From: Kitasatospora kifunensis
Lineage (GTDB): Bacteria > Actinomycetota > Actinomycetes > Streptomycetales > Streptomycetaceae
DNA length: 64,000 bases
Reading direction: 5' to 3'
Assembly (NCBI RefSeq): GCF_014203855.1
Contig: NZ_JACHJV010000001.1
Coordinates: 3,720,001 to 3,784,000, forward strand
Below, in pieces: positions 45,558 to 53,663 of this stretch. A program made the translations under genes and the position numbers. Under the pieces are notes generated by a model. The model worked only from the letters and a program-made list of their open reading frames with translations, did not search any database and had not been told where the DNA came from. Every line of letters starts with the position of its first letter. Position 1 is the stretch's first letter.

Positions 45558-45719
45558 TCAACCCCGGTGCGCGCCAAGCCAGAAGAGCAGGTAGAGGAAG
45601 CCGGCGAAACCGTGCGCGGCCGCCAGGTAGATGCCCACGCGGATCGCCACCCGGTGGTCGGTGCGCTTGCCGCCGTCGGTGGTCGGGGCGTAGTGGGGTC
45701 GGGGGTGCTGGACGGCCAT
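45558..45719 (-). CDS. DUF6126-type small membrane protein
   Basis: 53 residues: MAVQHPRPHYAPTTDGGKRT then DHRVAIRVGIYLAAAHGFAG and FLYLLFWLGAHRG. One C-terminal hydrophobic helix. AAAAGGAG lies about 11 nt upstream of the ATG at 45719, so the gene is well supported although short. It resembles the DUF6126 proteins that I recall next to cupin-type XRE regulators, and it follows such a regulator here on the same strand (100 bp gap). Confidence 0.72.
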   Translation of the reverse strand: MAVQHPRPHYAPTTDGGKRTDHRVAIRVGIYLAAAHGFAGFLYLLFWLGAHRG

Positions 45720-45763
45720 GGGTCGAACTCCTTTTCCGAAACGTGCCAGGAGTGTTGGGTGCG

Positions 45764-45827
45764 GTGGCGCTCAGTGCGGGTGGCGTTGGGCGCGGGTGGC
45801 GTTGGGCCCGGGTGGCGCTCAGTGCGG
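45764..45827. repeat. 16-bp tandem repeat, 4 units
   Basis: gtggcgctcagtgcgg (45764), gtggcgttgggcgcgg (45780), gtggcgttgggcccgg (45796), gtggcgctcagtgcgg (45812). The first and last units are identical; the array includes the stop codon of the XRE-cupin gene and fills the gap to the DUF6126 gene. Confidence 0.85.
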
Positions 45828-46439
45828 CCGAGCGGGCGTCGGCAGGCACAGCTCACTGGCCGGGCTCTGCAGCAGGGTGTGGACGAAGAGCAGTTCCACG
45901 CCCTCGGTGCCCTCCGCCGCGAGCTGGTGCGGGGTGAGCGAGTCGAACTGGGCGCTGTCGCCGGGTTCGAGGAGGTAGTTGCTCTGGCCGAGGGTCAGTC
46001 GCAGTCGGCCCCTGGTCACGTGCAGCCACTCCTCGCCGGCGTGCACCCGTACCACCGCGTCCTGGAGGCCCGGCGGAATCTGCACCCGCAGCGCCTGCAT
46101 CGCCAGGCCCGCCACGCCGGCCCGCCGGTAGCCCCAGCCGCCGCTGCGACCAGGGGCGATCTCGCCGCCGCGCACCACGGGGTCGGCCGCGGCACTCTGC
46201 TCGCCGAGCAGACCGGCCACGGTGGCGCCGTAGAGCCGGGCGAGCGCCAACAGCACGGGCAGCGAGGGCTGGCGGCGGCCGGTCTCCAGACGGGAGAGAT
46301 AGGCTGGGGAAAGTCCGGCGCGGGCCGCCGCGGCCTCCAGGGTGAGCCGCCCGGCCAGCCGGTGTTCGCGCAAGCGGGCACCGAGTCCGGGCAGTTCGCC
46401 CTCGTGCGGTGCCGGCCCGGCCGACGGTTCGGTGGTCAT
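45819..46439 (-). CDS. XRE-family regulator with C-terminal cupin
   Basis: 206 residues. HTH (LREHRLAGRLTLEAAAARAG, LSPAYLSRLETGRRQPSLPV) and a C-terminal cupin with VVRVHAGEEWLHVTRGRLRL and LEPGDSAQFDSLTPHQLAA. Such proteins are one-component repressors or activators sensing small molecules. The ATG at 46439 is chosen over a GTG at 46454. The downstream DUF6126 gene is its likely operon partner. Confidence 0.9.
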   Translation of the reverse strand: MTTEPSAGPAPHEGELPGLGARLREHRLAGRLTLEAAAARAGLSPAYLSRLETGRRQPSLPVLLALARLYGATVAGLLGEQSAAADPVVRGGEIAPGRSGGWGYRRAGVAGLAMQALRVQIPPGLQDAVVRVHAGEEWLHVTRGRLRLTLGQSNYLLEPGDSAQFDSLTPHQLAAEGTEGVELLFVHTLLQSPASELCLPTPARPH

Positions 46440-46589
46440 GGGACCAGTCCACACCCGCGCTGCCGCAGAGGCAAGAAATGTGCCTCAGAGGCAAAAAGCC
46501 CGAAGTCCGAGCGGGAGCGCGACGCAGCCGCGCCACGCTCCCGCTCGGATAGCTCGGATGACTCCGCTGCTCCTACGCCGCGTGCCCCG

Positions 46590-48998
46590 CTACTCCGCGG
46601 CCAGGTGCTCCGAACCGGCGAGTACGGAGCCGATCATCGGCCCGGCCTGCGGTGCCCGGCGGGCCGGCTCGCGCCCGGGCGGCTGAACCGGCCGCTCGCC
46701 TGTGGTCGGCTTCCCGGTGGGCCGCTGCACCGGCGCGCCGACCTCCACCCAGAACGGCTCACCGTCGTGCTGCAGGCGGACCTTGTCGCCCTCGCGCAGG
46801 GTGTAGGTGGTCTGCTCGTGGGTGATCTCCACCCGCAGCAGGTGGCGACGCACTCGCATCGAGAAGGCCAGCCGACTCAGCCCCGAGGGCAGCCGCGGCC
46901 GGAACGCGACGAGCTCGCCGTAGTCGCGCAGACCGCCGAAGCCGGACACCAACGCGATGCAGGCCCCGGCCAGCGAGGCCATGTGCAGCCCGTCGCGGGT
47001 GTTGCCGCCCAGGTCGTGCAGGTCCATCAGGGCGGCCTCGGCGGTGTAGTCGTAGGCCAGGTCGAGCTGGCCCACCTCGGCCGCCATCACGGCCTGGGTG
47101 CAGGCCGAGAGCGAGGAGTCACGCACCGTCAGGCGCTCGTAGTAGGCGAAGTTGCGGGCCTTCTGCTCGGGCGTGAAGGCATCGCCGCGGATCTGCATGG
47201 CGAGCACCAGGTCGGCCTGCTTGACCACCTGCTTGCGGTACAGGTCGAAGTACGGGTAGTGCAGCAGCAGCGGGTACTTCTCCTGCGGGGTGTTCTCGAA
47301 GTCCCAGAGCTGGTGCAGGGTGAAGCCGTCCGCCTGCGGGTGCACGCCGAGCTTCTCGTCGTACGGGATGTACATCGCCTTGGCCGCGTCGCGCCAGGCG
47401 GCGGTCTCCTCGGTGTCGACGCCGAGGGCGGCGGCCTCCAGCTGGTGGCGGTTGGCGGCCTCGGCGGCGGCCTTCAGATTGCTCTGCGCCATCAGGTTGG
47501 TGAAGACGTTGTTGTCCGCGATCGCGCTGTACTCGTCCGGCCCGGTGACGCCCTCGATCCGGAACTTGCCCGCCGAGTCGTGGTGACCCAGCGAGCGCCA
47601 CATCCGGGCGGTCTCCACCAGGAGTTCCAGGCCGTAGCTGCGCTCGAACTCCATGTCCCCGGTGGCCCGGACGTAGCGGACCACGGCGACCGCGATGTCC
47701 GCGCCGATGTGGAAGGCCGCGGTACCGGCCGGCCAGTAGCCCGAGCACTCCTCGCCGCGGATCGTGCGCCACGGGAACACCGCACCGGCCAGGCCGAGTT
47801 GGGCGGCTCGCTCACGGGCCAGCGGCAGCGTGGTGTGCCGCCAGCGCAACGCCTGGGCGACCGCGCCGGGCAGGGCGTAGGTGAGCACCGGCAGGACGAA
47901 GGTCTCGGTGTCCCAGAAGCTGTGCCCGTCGTAGCCGGGCCCGGTCAACCCCTTGGCCGGGATGGCCCGTTCCTCGCTGCGGGCGGAGGCCTGCAGCACG
48001 TGGAAGAGCGCGAACCGGACAGCCTGCTGGAGTTCGACGTCACCGTCGATCTCGATGTCGCTGGAGGACCAGAACTCGCTGAGATACGCCTTCTGTTCGG
48101 CCACCAGGCCGTCCCAGCCGGAGTACCTGGCCGCGGTGATCGCGGCCTCCACCTGGTCGCGGACGGCCGGCAGCGAGCGGGTGGCCGACCAGCCGTAGCC
48201 GATGAACTTGGTCAACCGCAGCCGCTCGCCGGGCTGCAGCACGGTGGTGACGCTGATCCTGGCCTGGTCGTGCCGAGCCTCCGAGGTGACGCTGACGCCG
48301 TCCGGGCCCTCGATCACATGGTCCATGCCGGCCGCGATCCGCAGGCCGCTGTAGCGGGTGCGGTGCACCAACGAGGCCTTTGTGCCGTGCGCGTGGTGCT
48401 CCTCGGCGACCAGCGGCGCCTCCAGTACCGCCGCCGCCCGCGGGTCGCCCTCGCCACCCTGCGGCAGCTGCTCGTTGGAGACCAGCTCGGACTGGAGCAC
48501 GATCCGGACCGGGCCGTCGACGGCCTGCACCTCGTAGTCCACCGCGGCGATCGCCCGCTGGGTGAGCGAGACCAGGCGGGCGGAGGTGACCTTGACGGTC
48601 CGCCCGGCCGGCGAGGTCCACTCCGCCTCGCGCCGCAGCACGCCCTCACGGAAGTCCAACGAGCGGAGATGGTCGCGCAGTTGGCCGTAACGCAGGTCGA
48701 ACGGCTCGTCGTCGACCAGCAGCCTGATCAGCTTGCCGTTGGTCACGTTGATGACGCTCTGGCCGGACTCCGGGTAGCCGTAGCCGCCCTCGGGGTAGGG
48801 CAGCGGGCGCAGTTCGAAGACGCCGTTGAGGTAGGTGCCGGGCAGACCGTGCGGCTCGCCCTCGTCCAGATTGGCCCGCAGACCGATGTGTCCGTTGGAG
48901 AGTGCGAAGACGGATTCGCTGCGGGCCATGCCCGCCAGGTCAAGACGGTGTTCGGTGACGCTCCACGGATCGACCGCGAAGCCCTCCTGTGCGGTCAC
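46590..48998 (-). CDS. GH65 family glycoside phosphorylase/hydrolase (trehalose/maltose/kojibiose type)
   Basis: 802 residues. N-terminal beta-sandwich (SVFALSNGHIGLRANLDEGE), then the catalytic (alpha/alpha)6 barrel with GHSFWDTETFVLPVLTYALP, EGVTGPDEYSAIADNNVFTN (the general-acid Glu in GPDEY) and DLYRKQVVKQADLVLAMQI. The phosphate-binding loop could decide between phosphorylase and hydrolase (trehalase-type) activity but I cannot settle it by eye. A non-conserved Pro/Arg-rich tail ends the protein. It overlaps the upstream beta-PGM-like gene by 4 bp, the classic pairing. Confidence 0.92.
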   Translation of the reverse strand: MTAQEGFAVDPWSVTEHRLDLAGMARSESVFALSNGHIGLRANLDEGEPHGLPGTYLNGVFELRPLPYPEGGYGYPESGQSVINVTNGKLIRLLVDDEPFDLRYGQLRDHLRSLDFREGVLRREAEWTSPAGRTVKVTSARLVSLTQRAIAAVDYEVQAVDGPVRIVLQSELVSNEQLPQGGEGDPRAAAVLEAPLVAEEHHAHGTKASLVHRTRYSGLRIAAGMDHVIEGPDGVSVTSEARHDQARISVTTVLQPGERLRLTKFIGYGWSATRSLPAVRDQVEAAITAARYSGWDGLVAEQKAYLSEFWSSSDIEIDGDVELQQAVRFALFHVLQASARSEERAIPAKGLTGPGYDGHSFWDTETFVLPVLTYALPGAVAQALRWRHTTLPLARERAAQLGLAGAVFPWRTIRGEECSGYWPAGTAAFHIGADIAVAVVRYVRATGDMEFERSYGLELLVETARMWRSLGHHDSAGKFRIEGVTGPDEYSAIADNNVFTNLMAQSNLKAAAEAANRHQLEAAALGVDTEETAAWRDAAKAMYIPYDEKLGVHPQADGFTLHQLWDFENTPQEKYPLLLHYPYFDLYRKQVVKQADLVLAMQIRGDAFTPEQKARNFAYYERLTVRDSSLSACTQAVMAAEVGQLDLAYDYTAEAALMDLHDLGGNTRDGLHMASLAGACIALVSGFGGLRDYGELVAFRPRLPSGLSRLAFSMRVRRHLLRVEITHEQTTYTLREGDKVRLQHDGEPFWVEVGAPVQRPTGKPTTGERPVQPPGREPARRAPQAGPMIGSVLAGSEHLAAE

Positions 48999-49744
48999 TG
49001 CGCCGCCCCCTCGATCAGTTCGGAGAGATCGTCCACCACCAGGTCCGCGCCGTTCTTCAGCAGGGCCTCGCGCTGGCCGGTCCGGTTGACCCCGACCACC
49101 GTCCCGAAGCCGCCCGCCCGCCCGGAGGCCACACCCGCGAGCGCGTCCTCGAAGACCGCGGCGTGCTCGGGCGCGGTGCCCAGGGCCTTGGCGGCGGCCA
49201 GATAGGTGTCCGGGGCCGGCTTGCCGGGCAGGCCCTCGCGCTTGGCCGTCACCCCGTCGATCACGACGTCGAAGAGGCCGTCGATGCCCGCTGCCTTGAG
49301 CACGTCGCGGCAGTTGGCGGAGGAGGAGACCACCGCCCTGGGCAGGCCGAGCACCCGCAGCCGGTGCAGGTACTCCACCGAGCCCGGGTACGGCTGGACG
49401 CCCTGCTCACGGATCAGGCGCAGCACCAGGTCGTTCTTGGTGGTGCTCAGACCGTACACGCTGCGGGTGCCCGGCGGGTCGGCTTCGCTGCCTTCGGGCA
49501 GCTTGATCGAACGGGAGGCGAGGAAGGTCCGCGTGCCGTCCAGGCGGGGGCGGCCGTCCACGTAGCGGTCGTAGTCCTCGACCGGGTCGAACGGCACGAA
49601 GTCGTCGCCGGTGCGACGGGCTTCCTCGCGCAGGAAGTCGTCGAACATCGCCTTCCACGCGGCTGCGTGCACCTTGGCGGTCTGCGTCAGCACACCGTCG
49701 AGGTCGAAGAGGTAGGCGCGGATGTGGTCGGGTAGCCCCAGCAT
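48995..49744 (-). CDS. HAD hydrolase, beta-phosphoglucomutase-like
   Basis: 249 residues. Motif I YLFDLDGVLTQTAKVHAAAW with nucleophile Asp, motif II RAVVSSSANCRDVLKAAG, Lys in GKPAPDTYLAAAKALG and motif IV AAVFEDALAGVASGRAG. Together with GH65 phosphorylases these enzymes isomerise beta-glucose-1-phosphate to glucose-6-phosphate. The start codon of the GH65 gene overlaps its stop (ATGA-type, 48995-48998), supporting an operon for intracellular disaccharide use. Confidence 0.92.
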   Translation of the reverse strand: MLGLPDHIRAYLFDLDGVLTQTAKVHAAAWKAMFDDFLREEARRTGDDFVPFDPVEDYDRYVDGRPRLDGTRTFLASRSIKLPEGSEADPPGTRSVYGLSTTKNDLVLRLIREQGVQPYPGSVEYLHRLRVLGLPRAVVSSSANCRDVLKAAGIDGLFDVVIDGVTAKREGLPGKPAPDTYLAAAKALGTAPEHAAVFEDALAGVASGRAGGFGTVVGVNRTGQREALLKNGADLVVDDLSELIEGAAQ

Positions 49745-49913
49745 GGTTGCAGTCTGGCCCAGATCGCTCGGCGCCGGGCCGATTCGGCGCGGCGCGTCGG
49801 ACGGCGTTCAGTTGTGGCCGAGAGTTGACCGGGGAGTGGCGGGAAACGAGGGCAGCTGCCCAGCTGCTGTTGCGCGGCTGCTCGGGCCTGTTTTCAGGAC
49901 TGACCGCTGGAGA

Positions 49914-51224
49914 TCACTGCTGATCGAACCAGCCGTGCTGGAGCAGCAGGCGGGCCAGTCGATCGGGCGGGCCGCCGGCCTCGATGACGGCCACTTCGGG
50001 CAACTCGGCGGCCACCGCGCCGCGTTCGACATCGGAGTCGTCCAGGTAGACGAAGGCGTCGAGCGGCAGCCCGAGCACACCGGCGGCCCGGCGCAGGCGT
50101 TCGGCGGCGCCCAGCCGCGGGAGCGGTAACTCACGGACCGGGCCGACTGCATCGCCATCGCCACTGGCATAACCACCGACGTCACCACCGACGTCACCAC
50201 CGACCAGGAGCAGCCGAACACCCTGGTCACGCAGGCGGGCGACGGTTCGGCGCAGTTCACCGGTGGCGTCCCCCCAGAGCGGACTGGCCAGGTCGATCGC
50301 CAGCACCTGGCGGGAGAGGCCCGCGCCGGCTTGCACCACACGGCGCACTTCCTGGGCGAGGAGGAGCAGCGCACCGGGGCTGTACTGACCCGGGTCAGCA
50401 CCCTGAGCCGGGTCCGCGCCCTGCCCGACGTCGGCGCGCGCCGCCACCGGGGTCTCGGCGAGCAGACCCACCAAGTCGATCACCCGCACCCTGGGGTGAT
50501 CGTCAGCGAGCGCCAGCAGGCTCGCGTTGAGCCGGTGCCAGAGCGAGGTGAGCGCGGCGCGGGCGCGGGCGCCGAGCACCGCATCGCGCAGCGCACGCGG
50601 CAGCGGGACGGTGTGCAGCACCACCACCGCGTCCCCGGCGCGCAACGCGGTGCCCAGCAGGGTGCGCAGCATGGCCAACCGCTCGGCGAGCCACGGCCAG
50701 AGGGCGGACGGCGCGGTGGGGTCGGCGGTGGGGTCGTCGTGGGTGTCCTCGTAACGGGTGTCCTCGAAACGGGTGTCGTCGTAGCGGGTGTCGTCGTAGC
50801 GGGTGTGCGCGTAGCCGGCCGGAGCCGGTTCGGGTGCGGGTGGCAGGAAGAAGTTCTCGTCCAGCAGGCAGAACAGCAGGTCGGCGCCGAGCCGGGCGCC
50901 GCCGGCCGCCAAGGTGGGCGCGAAGGCCTGGGGCGGTATGACGATCAGCTCGGGCCACACACCGGCACCCACCAGACAGGCCCGCAGCAAGGGTTCGAGG
51001 TCACCGGGCGGGCAGACCGACAGAATCCCGACCCGACGATGCGTCAGCTGCTCCGCCGGATCGCTCAGTTCGCGTAACGCCTGCCCGGCGGCCAGCAGCA
51101 GGGCGAGGTCCTCGCTCTGGGCCAGGGCGAGCCGGAGGTCCGGCCCGGGGACCGCCCCGGACCGGACCGCCTGGCGGATGGCCTCGATCAGTTCGGGCAA
51201 CGTGCGCTCCCTCGGCTTGGACAT
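49914..51224 (-). CDS. FkbH-like protein with degraded HAD active site
   Basis: 436 residues. The middle has a putative SGNH-like part; the C-terminal part resembles the HAD phosphatase domain of FkbH proteins (LPLDAFVYLDDSDVERGAVA; AELPEVAVIE). Motif I, normally DLDNTLWGG, reads IDLASPLWGD, so the second aspartate is lost. A 15-bp DNA repeat gives TRYDD-type pentapeptides (about residues 148-172), and GGDVGGDVGG is another repeat. The start is open: ATG 51224 is chosen, ATG 51245 is the alternative; neither has a good ribosome binding site. No polyketide genes are adjacent. Confidence 0.68.
   Translation of the reverse strand: MSKPRERTLPELIEAIRQAVRSGAVPGPDLRLALAQSEDLALLLAAGQALRELSDPAEQLTHRRVGILSVCPPGDLEPLLRACLVGAGVWPELIVIPPQAFAPTLAAGGARLGADLLFCLLDENFFLPPAPEPAPAGYAHTRYDDTRYDDTRFEDTRYEDTHDDPTADPTAPSALWPWLAERLAMLRTLLGTALRAGDAVVVLHTVPLPRALRDAVLGARARAALTSLWHRLNASLLALADDHPRVRVIDLVGLLAETPVAARADVGQGADPAQGADPGQYSPGALLLLAQEVRRVVQAGAGLSRQVLAIDLASPLWGDATGELRRTVARLRDQGVRLLLVGGDVGGDVGGYASGDGDAVGPVRELPLPRLGAAERLRRAAGVLGLPLDAFVYLDDSDVERGAVAAELPEVAVIEAGGPPDRLARLLLQHGWFDQQ
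50741..50815. repeat. 15-bp in-frame tandem repeat in the FkbH-like gene
   Basis: About five units of cgggtgtcctcgtaa type encode repeated (T)RYDD/RFEDT on the minus strand. Confidence 0.8.
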
Positions 51225-51304
51225 AGGTGGCTTGCGATTCCCCATCGTTGTTGCCCAATCAAGCAAGTAAGGAACGCCGGCGCCCACCGGCCGGAAACGC
51301 AGAA

Positions 51305-51340
51305 GTGCCCCACCCGCGACCATCGCCGCGGGTGGGGCAC
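51305..51340 (-). terminator. terminator 3' of the tRNA-Lys fragment
   Basis: gtgccccacccgcg (51305-51318) and its perfect complement (51327-51340) form a 14-bp hairpin 12 nt beyond the tRNA 3' end on the minus strand. It probably was the tRNA gene's terminator before integration. Confidence 0.8.
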
Positions 51341-51352
51341 TCGTCTGTCCGG

Positions 51353-51396
51353 TGGGGCGCCAGGGGCTCGAACCCTGAACCTACGGATTAAAAGTC
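51353..51396 (-). other. att site: 3' half of a tRNA-Lys(TTT) gene
   Basis: The minus strand reads GACTTTTAATCCGTAGGTTC then AGGGTTCGAGCCCCTGGCGC and CCCA: the anticodon loop CTTTTAA, variable loop, T-arm and acceptor strand ending at discriminator A. The sequence to its right cannot pair to a 5' half (no GGGGCGC acceptor), so the gene is truncated. This is the classic remnant left when a tyrosine integrase inserts at a tRNA 3' end. The element lies to the right, so the complete tRNA-Lys should reappear at its far end. Confidence 0.8.
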
Positions 51397-51876
51397 TGAT
51401 TGGGCGTCAATATCTTTCGTCCAGAACCGTCTCACTTCGTCTTTCTGGAGCCACGTTTGTCCAGGTCAGGAAGGCCTTCGCTGCTCGCTGCCGAACGCCC
51501 AGTCCACCCACGTCCATCCCAGACCAGCCCCATAGCAGGCGGCTCTGTCCCCGCGTTGTCCCCGCACTGTCCCCGCGTCGTCCCCGCAGGCAGACCCACG
51601 GCAGTCTCAGAGCACCGTTCACGCTATGTGACCTGCACCGATGTGGGCCTGATATGCGAAGGCTTCGGATTTTCCGTCGCGAGGACGCGAATTTCGCGTT
51701 GGCCCGAGCTACGGAGCCCCATCCGGCTCCTGAACTGGACACGCATCCCAGCTCGGGCCCCCGAGGGGCGCGAGCGTCGCCCGTCGCATCCTGCGTTCCT
51801 TGTACCAACCAACTCCACGGCGCCATCTTGCAGAGCATGATGGAAGCGGGACCTACGGAAATGTGGAGCATCTGCC
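51397..51876. other. attachment-arm region between att core and integrase
   Basis: 480 bp without a convincing gene; less GC-rich than the surroundings. It contains four 11-bp direct repeats (51547-51590). It probably holds integrase arm-binding sites and the integrase promoter. Confidence 0.5.
51547..51590. repeat. 11-bp direct repeats, 4 units (candidate integrase arm sites)
   Basis: gtccccgcgtt, gtccccgcact, gtccccgcgtc and gtccccgcagg at exact 11-bp spacing, one per helical turn. The position beside the att core suggests arm-type binding sites; a role in integration is inference. Confidence 0.55.
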
Positions 51877-53616
51877 ATGGCTGGTACCAGGAGCTCGGTG
51901 CATCGGTACTGCAACTGCCAGGCACCGATTCTCACGCCTGCCGGACGGCCCGTACTCGGCGCAAACGGCAAGCCGCGCCACTACCGGCTGGGGGCCACCT
52001 GCCCCAGTCTGGCCAACCGGCACCACGGCTCCTGGTGCTACGACGTGACCTTGCCTCACCTACCCGGCGCCAAGCGCGAACGCTGCCGCGCAAGCGGTTT
52101 CTCCACGCGCCGGGAAGCGCTCGCTGCGGCGGATCACCTACTTGACACGGCGCTGCCCCTACCCGGGCCGCCAGAGGTTGGCCTGACCACCGGCGACTTC
52201 CTGCGGCAGTGGCTATCTGAGAAGGCGCCCGGCCTTGCGCCGACCACTGCACGCTCCTATGAGGGCCACCTGCGCCTGCATCTTCTCCCGCACCTCGATT
52301 CAGTACCTCTGGCCGAGCTCAGGCCGCATCACATCGCCGATGTGTTCGACGCGATCGACTCCCGTAACAGCGCCATCAGCGTCCAGCGTGACCAGTACGC
52401 CCGTGCACACGCGCGGCATCAGGAGTGGAAGTCCCGGTATGGACGCAATCCCGGCCACCCTCGCGCCAACGCCCCCGCGCCAGCTGTGCCAGAGCCCTTC
52501 CTCCCCCACCGTCCGCGCGGCGCCCAGCCGCGTGTCACCAGCGCGGCGACCAAGCAGCGCATCCGTGCCACTCTGCGCTCAGCCTTGTCAGATGCTCGAC
52601 GGCAACTGCTCATCCCCGTCAACTGGGCCGGCCTGGTCCAGCTCCCGCCTGTACACAAGCCGCGTGCCCTGCTGTGGACACCCGCGCGCATCGCTGCCTG
52701 GGAGGGCACTGGTGTGCGCCCAAGCTCAGTCATGGTCTGGACAGAGGAGCAGACTGGAGGCTTCCTCGATGCCGTCGTCGAGGACTGGCTGTACGCACTG
52801 TGGCACCTGCTGACCTACCGTGGTCTACGCCGCGGCGAAGCGGTCGGCCTGCGCTGGAGCGAGGTCGACCTGGATCTCGGGACGATCGACATCACCCGTC
52901 AGGTGATCCAACTCGGTTATGTCCCCTACGAGGCCACGCCCAAGCAGCACAGTGAACGCACCCTCGCGCTCGACAGTGGCACCATCGAGGCCCTGAGCAC
53001 CCACCGCAGTCGGATGAGGGCGGCATCGCGCAGTCGGGGCGACCCCTGGGCGCCGGGCGGTCGCGTTTTCGTCCGCGCGGACGGCAGCCCGCTCCACCCT
53101 GACTACGTCTCCAAGCGCTTCCGACTACTCTGCAGGCGCAGCGGCTCGCCCCCGGTCCGCTTGCACGACCTGCGCCACGAAGCAGCCACCCTCACGCTGA
53201 CTGCAGTAGGGGACCGAAGAGTGGTCCAGGACCTGCTCGGCCATGCGACCCTCGCCACCACGGACGACTATGCGTCCGTGACTCCCGCCCGCGCCCGCGC
53301 CGCAGCCGAGGCCGCCGCGGCACTGGTGCCGCGATACCGCAGCTGCTTACCACCGACGCTCGGTCATCGGTGGCCCCGATCACCGTGCCGCTCACGTAGT
53401 GCGTCGGGGCCTGTGGCCCGTCGGCAATTCAGCAGCAGGAGCACTCGGGCCGCGTCCCTGCCGAAGCCGCCGCCGCGGTGGTGCCGCTGCACGAGATGCG
53501 GGCGGGCGTCCCCTCTGTACGGCTGGTGGCAGCGATGTTGCTGCCTGACCAGATTCCAGGTCCCCAGCCTGGACATCCGAGCGTCGCAGGAGGTCGGCCG
53601 TCGGCGGAGATATTAG
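51877..53616 (+). CDS. int: tyrosine site-specific recombinase (integrase) of the integrative element
   Basis: 579 residues. The N-terminal arm has Cys/His pairs (YCNCQAP, TCPSLANRHHGSWCYDV) common in Streptomyces ICE integrases, then a SAM-like core-binding domain (ARSYEGHLRLHLLPHL). The catalytic set is complete: Arg in LLTYRGLRRGEAVGLRW (about 314), HxxR in RLHDLRHEAATLTL (about 429), His in LLGHATLATTDDYASV and its Tyr (about 464). The last about 90 residues after LVPRYRSC are Arg/Cys-rich and look like a read-through into non-coding sequence. It lies 480 bp inside the tRNA-Lys att site and drives its integration. Confidence 0.9.
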   Translation: MAGTRSSVHRYCNCQAPILTPAGRPVLGANGKPRHYRLGATCPSLANRHHGSWCYDVTLPHLPGAKRERCRASGFSTRREALAAADHLLDTALPLPGPPEVGLTTGDFLRQWLSEKAPGLAPTTARSYEGHLRLHLLPHLDSVPLAELRPHHIADVFDAIDSRNSAISVQRDQYARAHARHQEWKSRYGRNPGHPRANAPAPAVPEPFLPHRPRGAQPRVTSAATKQRIRATLRSALSDARRQLLIPVNWAGLVQLPPVHKPRALLWTPARIAAWEGTGVRPSSVMVWTEEQTGGFLDAVVEDWLYALWHLLTYRGLRRGEAVGLRWSEVDLDLGTIDITRQVIQLGYVPYEATPKQHSERTLALDSGTIEALSTHRSRMRAASRSRGDPWAPGGRVFVRADGSPLHPDYVSKRFRLLCRRSGSPPVRLHDLRHEAATLTLTAVGDRRVVQDLLGHATLATTDDYASVTPARARAAAEAAAALVPRYRSCLPPTLGHRWPRSPCRSRSASGPVARRQFSSRSTRAASLPKPPPRWCRCTRCGRASPLYGWWQRCCCLTRFQVPSLDIRASQEVGRRRRY

Positions 53617-53649
53617 GTAGATTCAATCTACATAGATTCAATCTACCTA
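53614..53649. promoter_or_regulatory. two tandem AT-rich palindromes before the ATPase gene
   Basis: GTAGATTcAATCTAC (centre 53624) and TAGATTcAATCTA (centre 53639) are 15 bp apart and together form a larger inverted repeat TAGGTAGATT ... AATCTACCTA. In a GC-rich genome this AT-rich block is striking and lies 15 nt before the ATPase start codon; it is most likely the operator/promoter of that gene. Confidence 0.6.
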
Positions 53650-53663
53650 GATGGGAGCGTGGC

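Noticed and set aside
45492..49205. 1237-codon forward ORF
   Set aside because: Antisense to the XRE-cupin, GH65 and HAD genes; His/Gln/Arg-rich with no motif.
51353..51430. Possible complete tRNA on the minus strand
   Set aside because: Only the 3' half from the anticodon loop onward is present; no D-arm or matching 5' acceptor strand follows.
51547..51590. Possible CRISPR array
   Set aside because: Units are 11 bp with no spacers and no cas genes are nearby.
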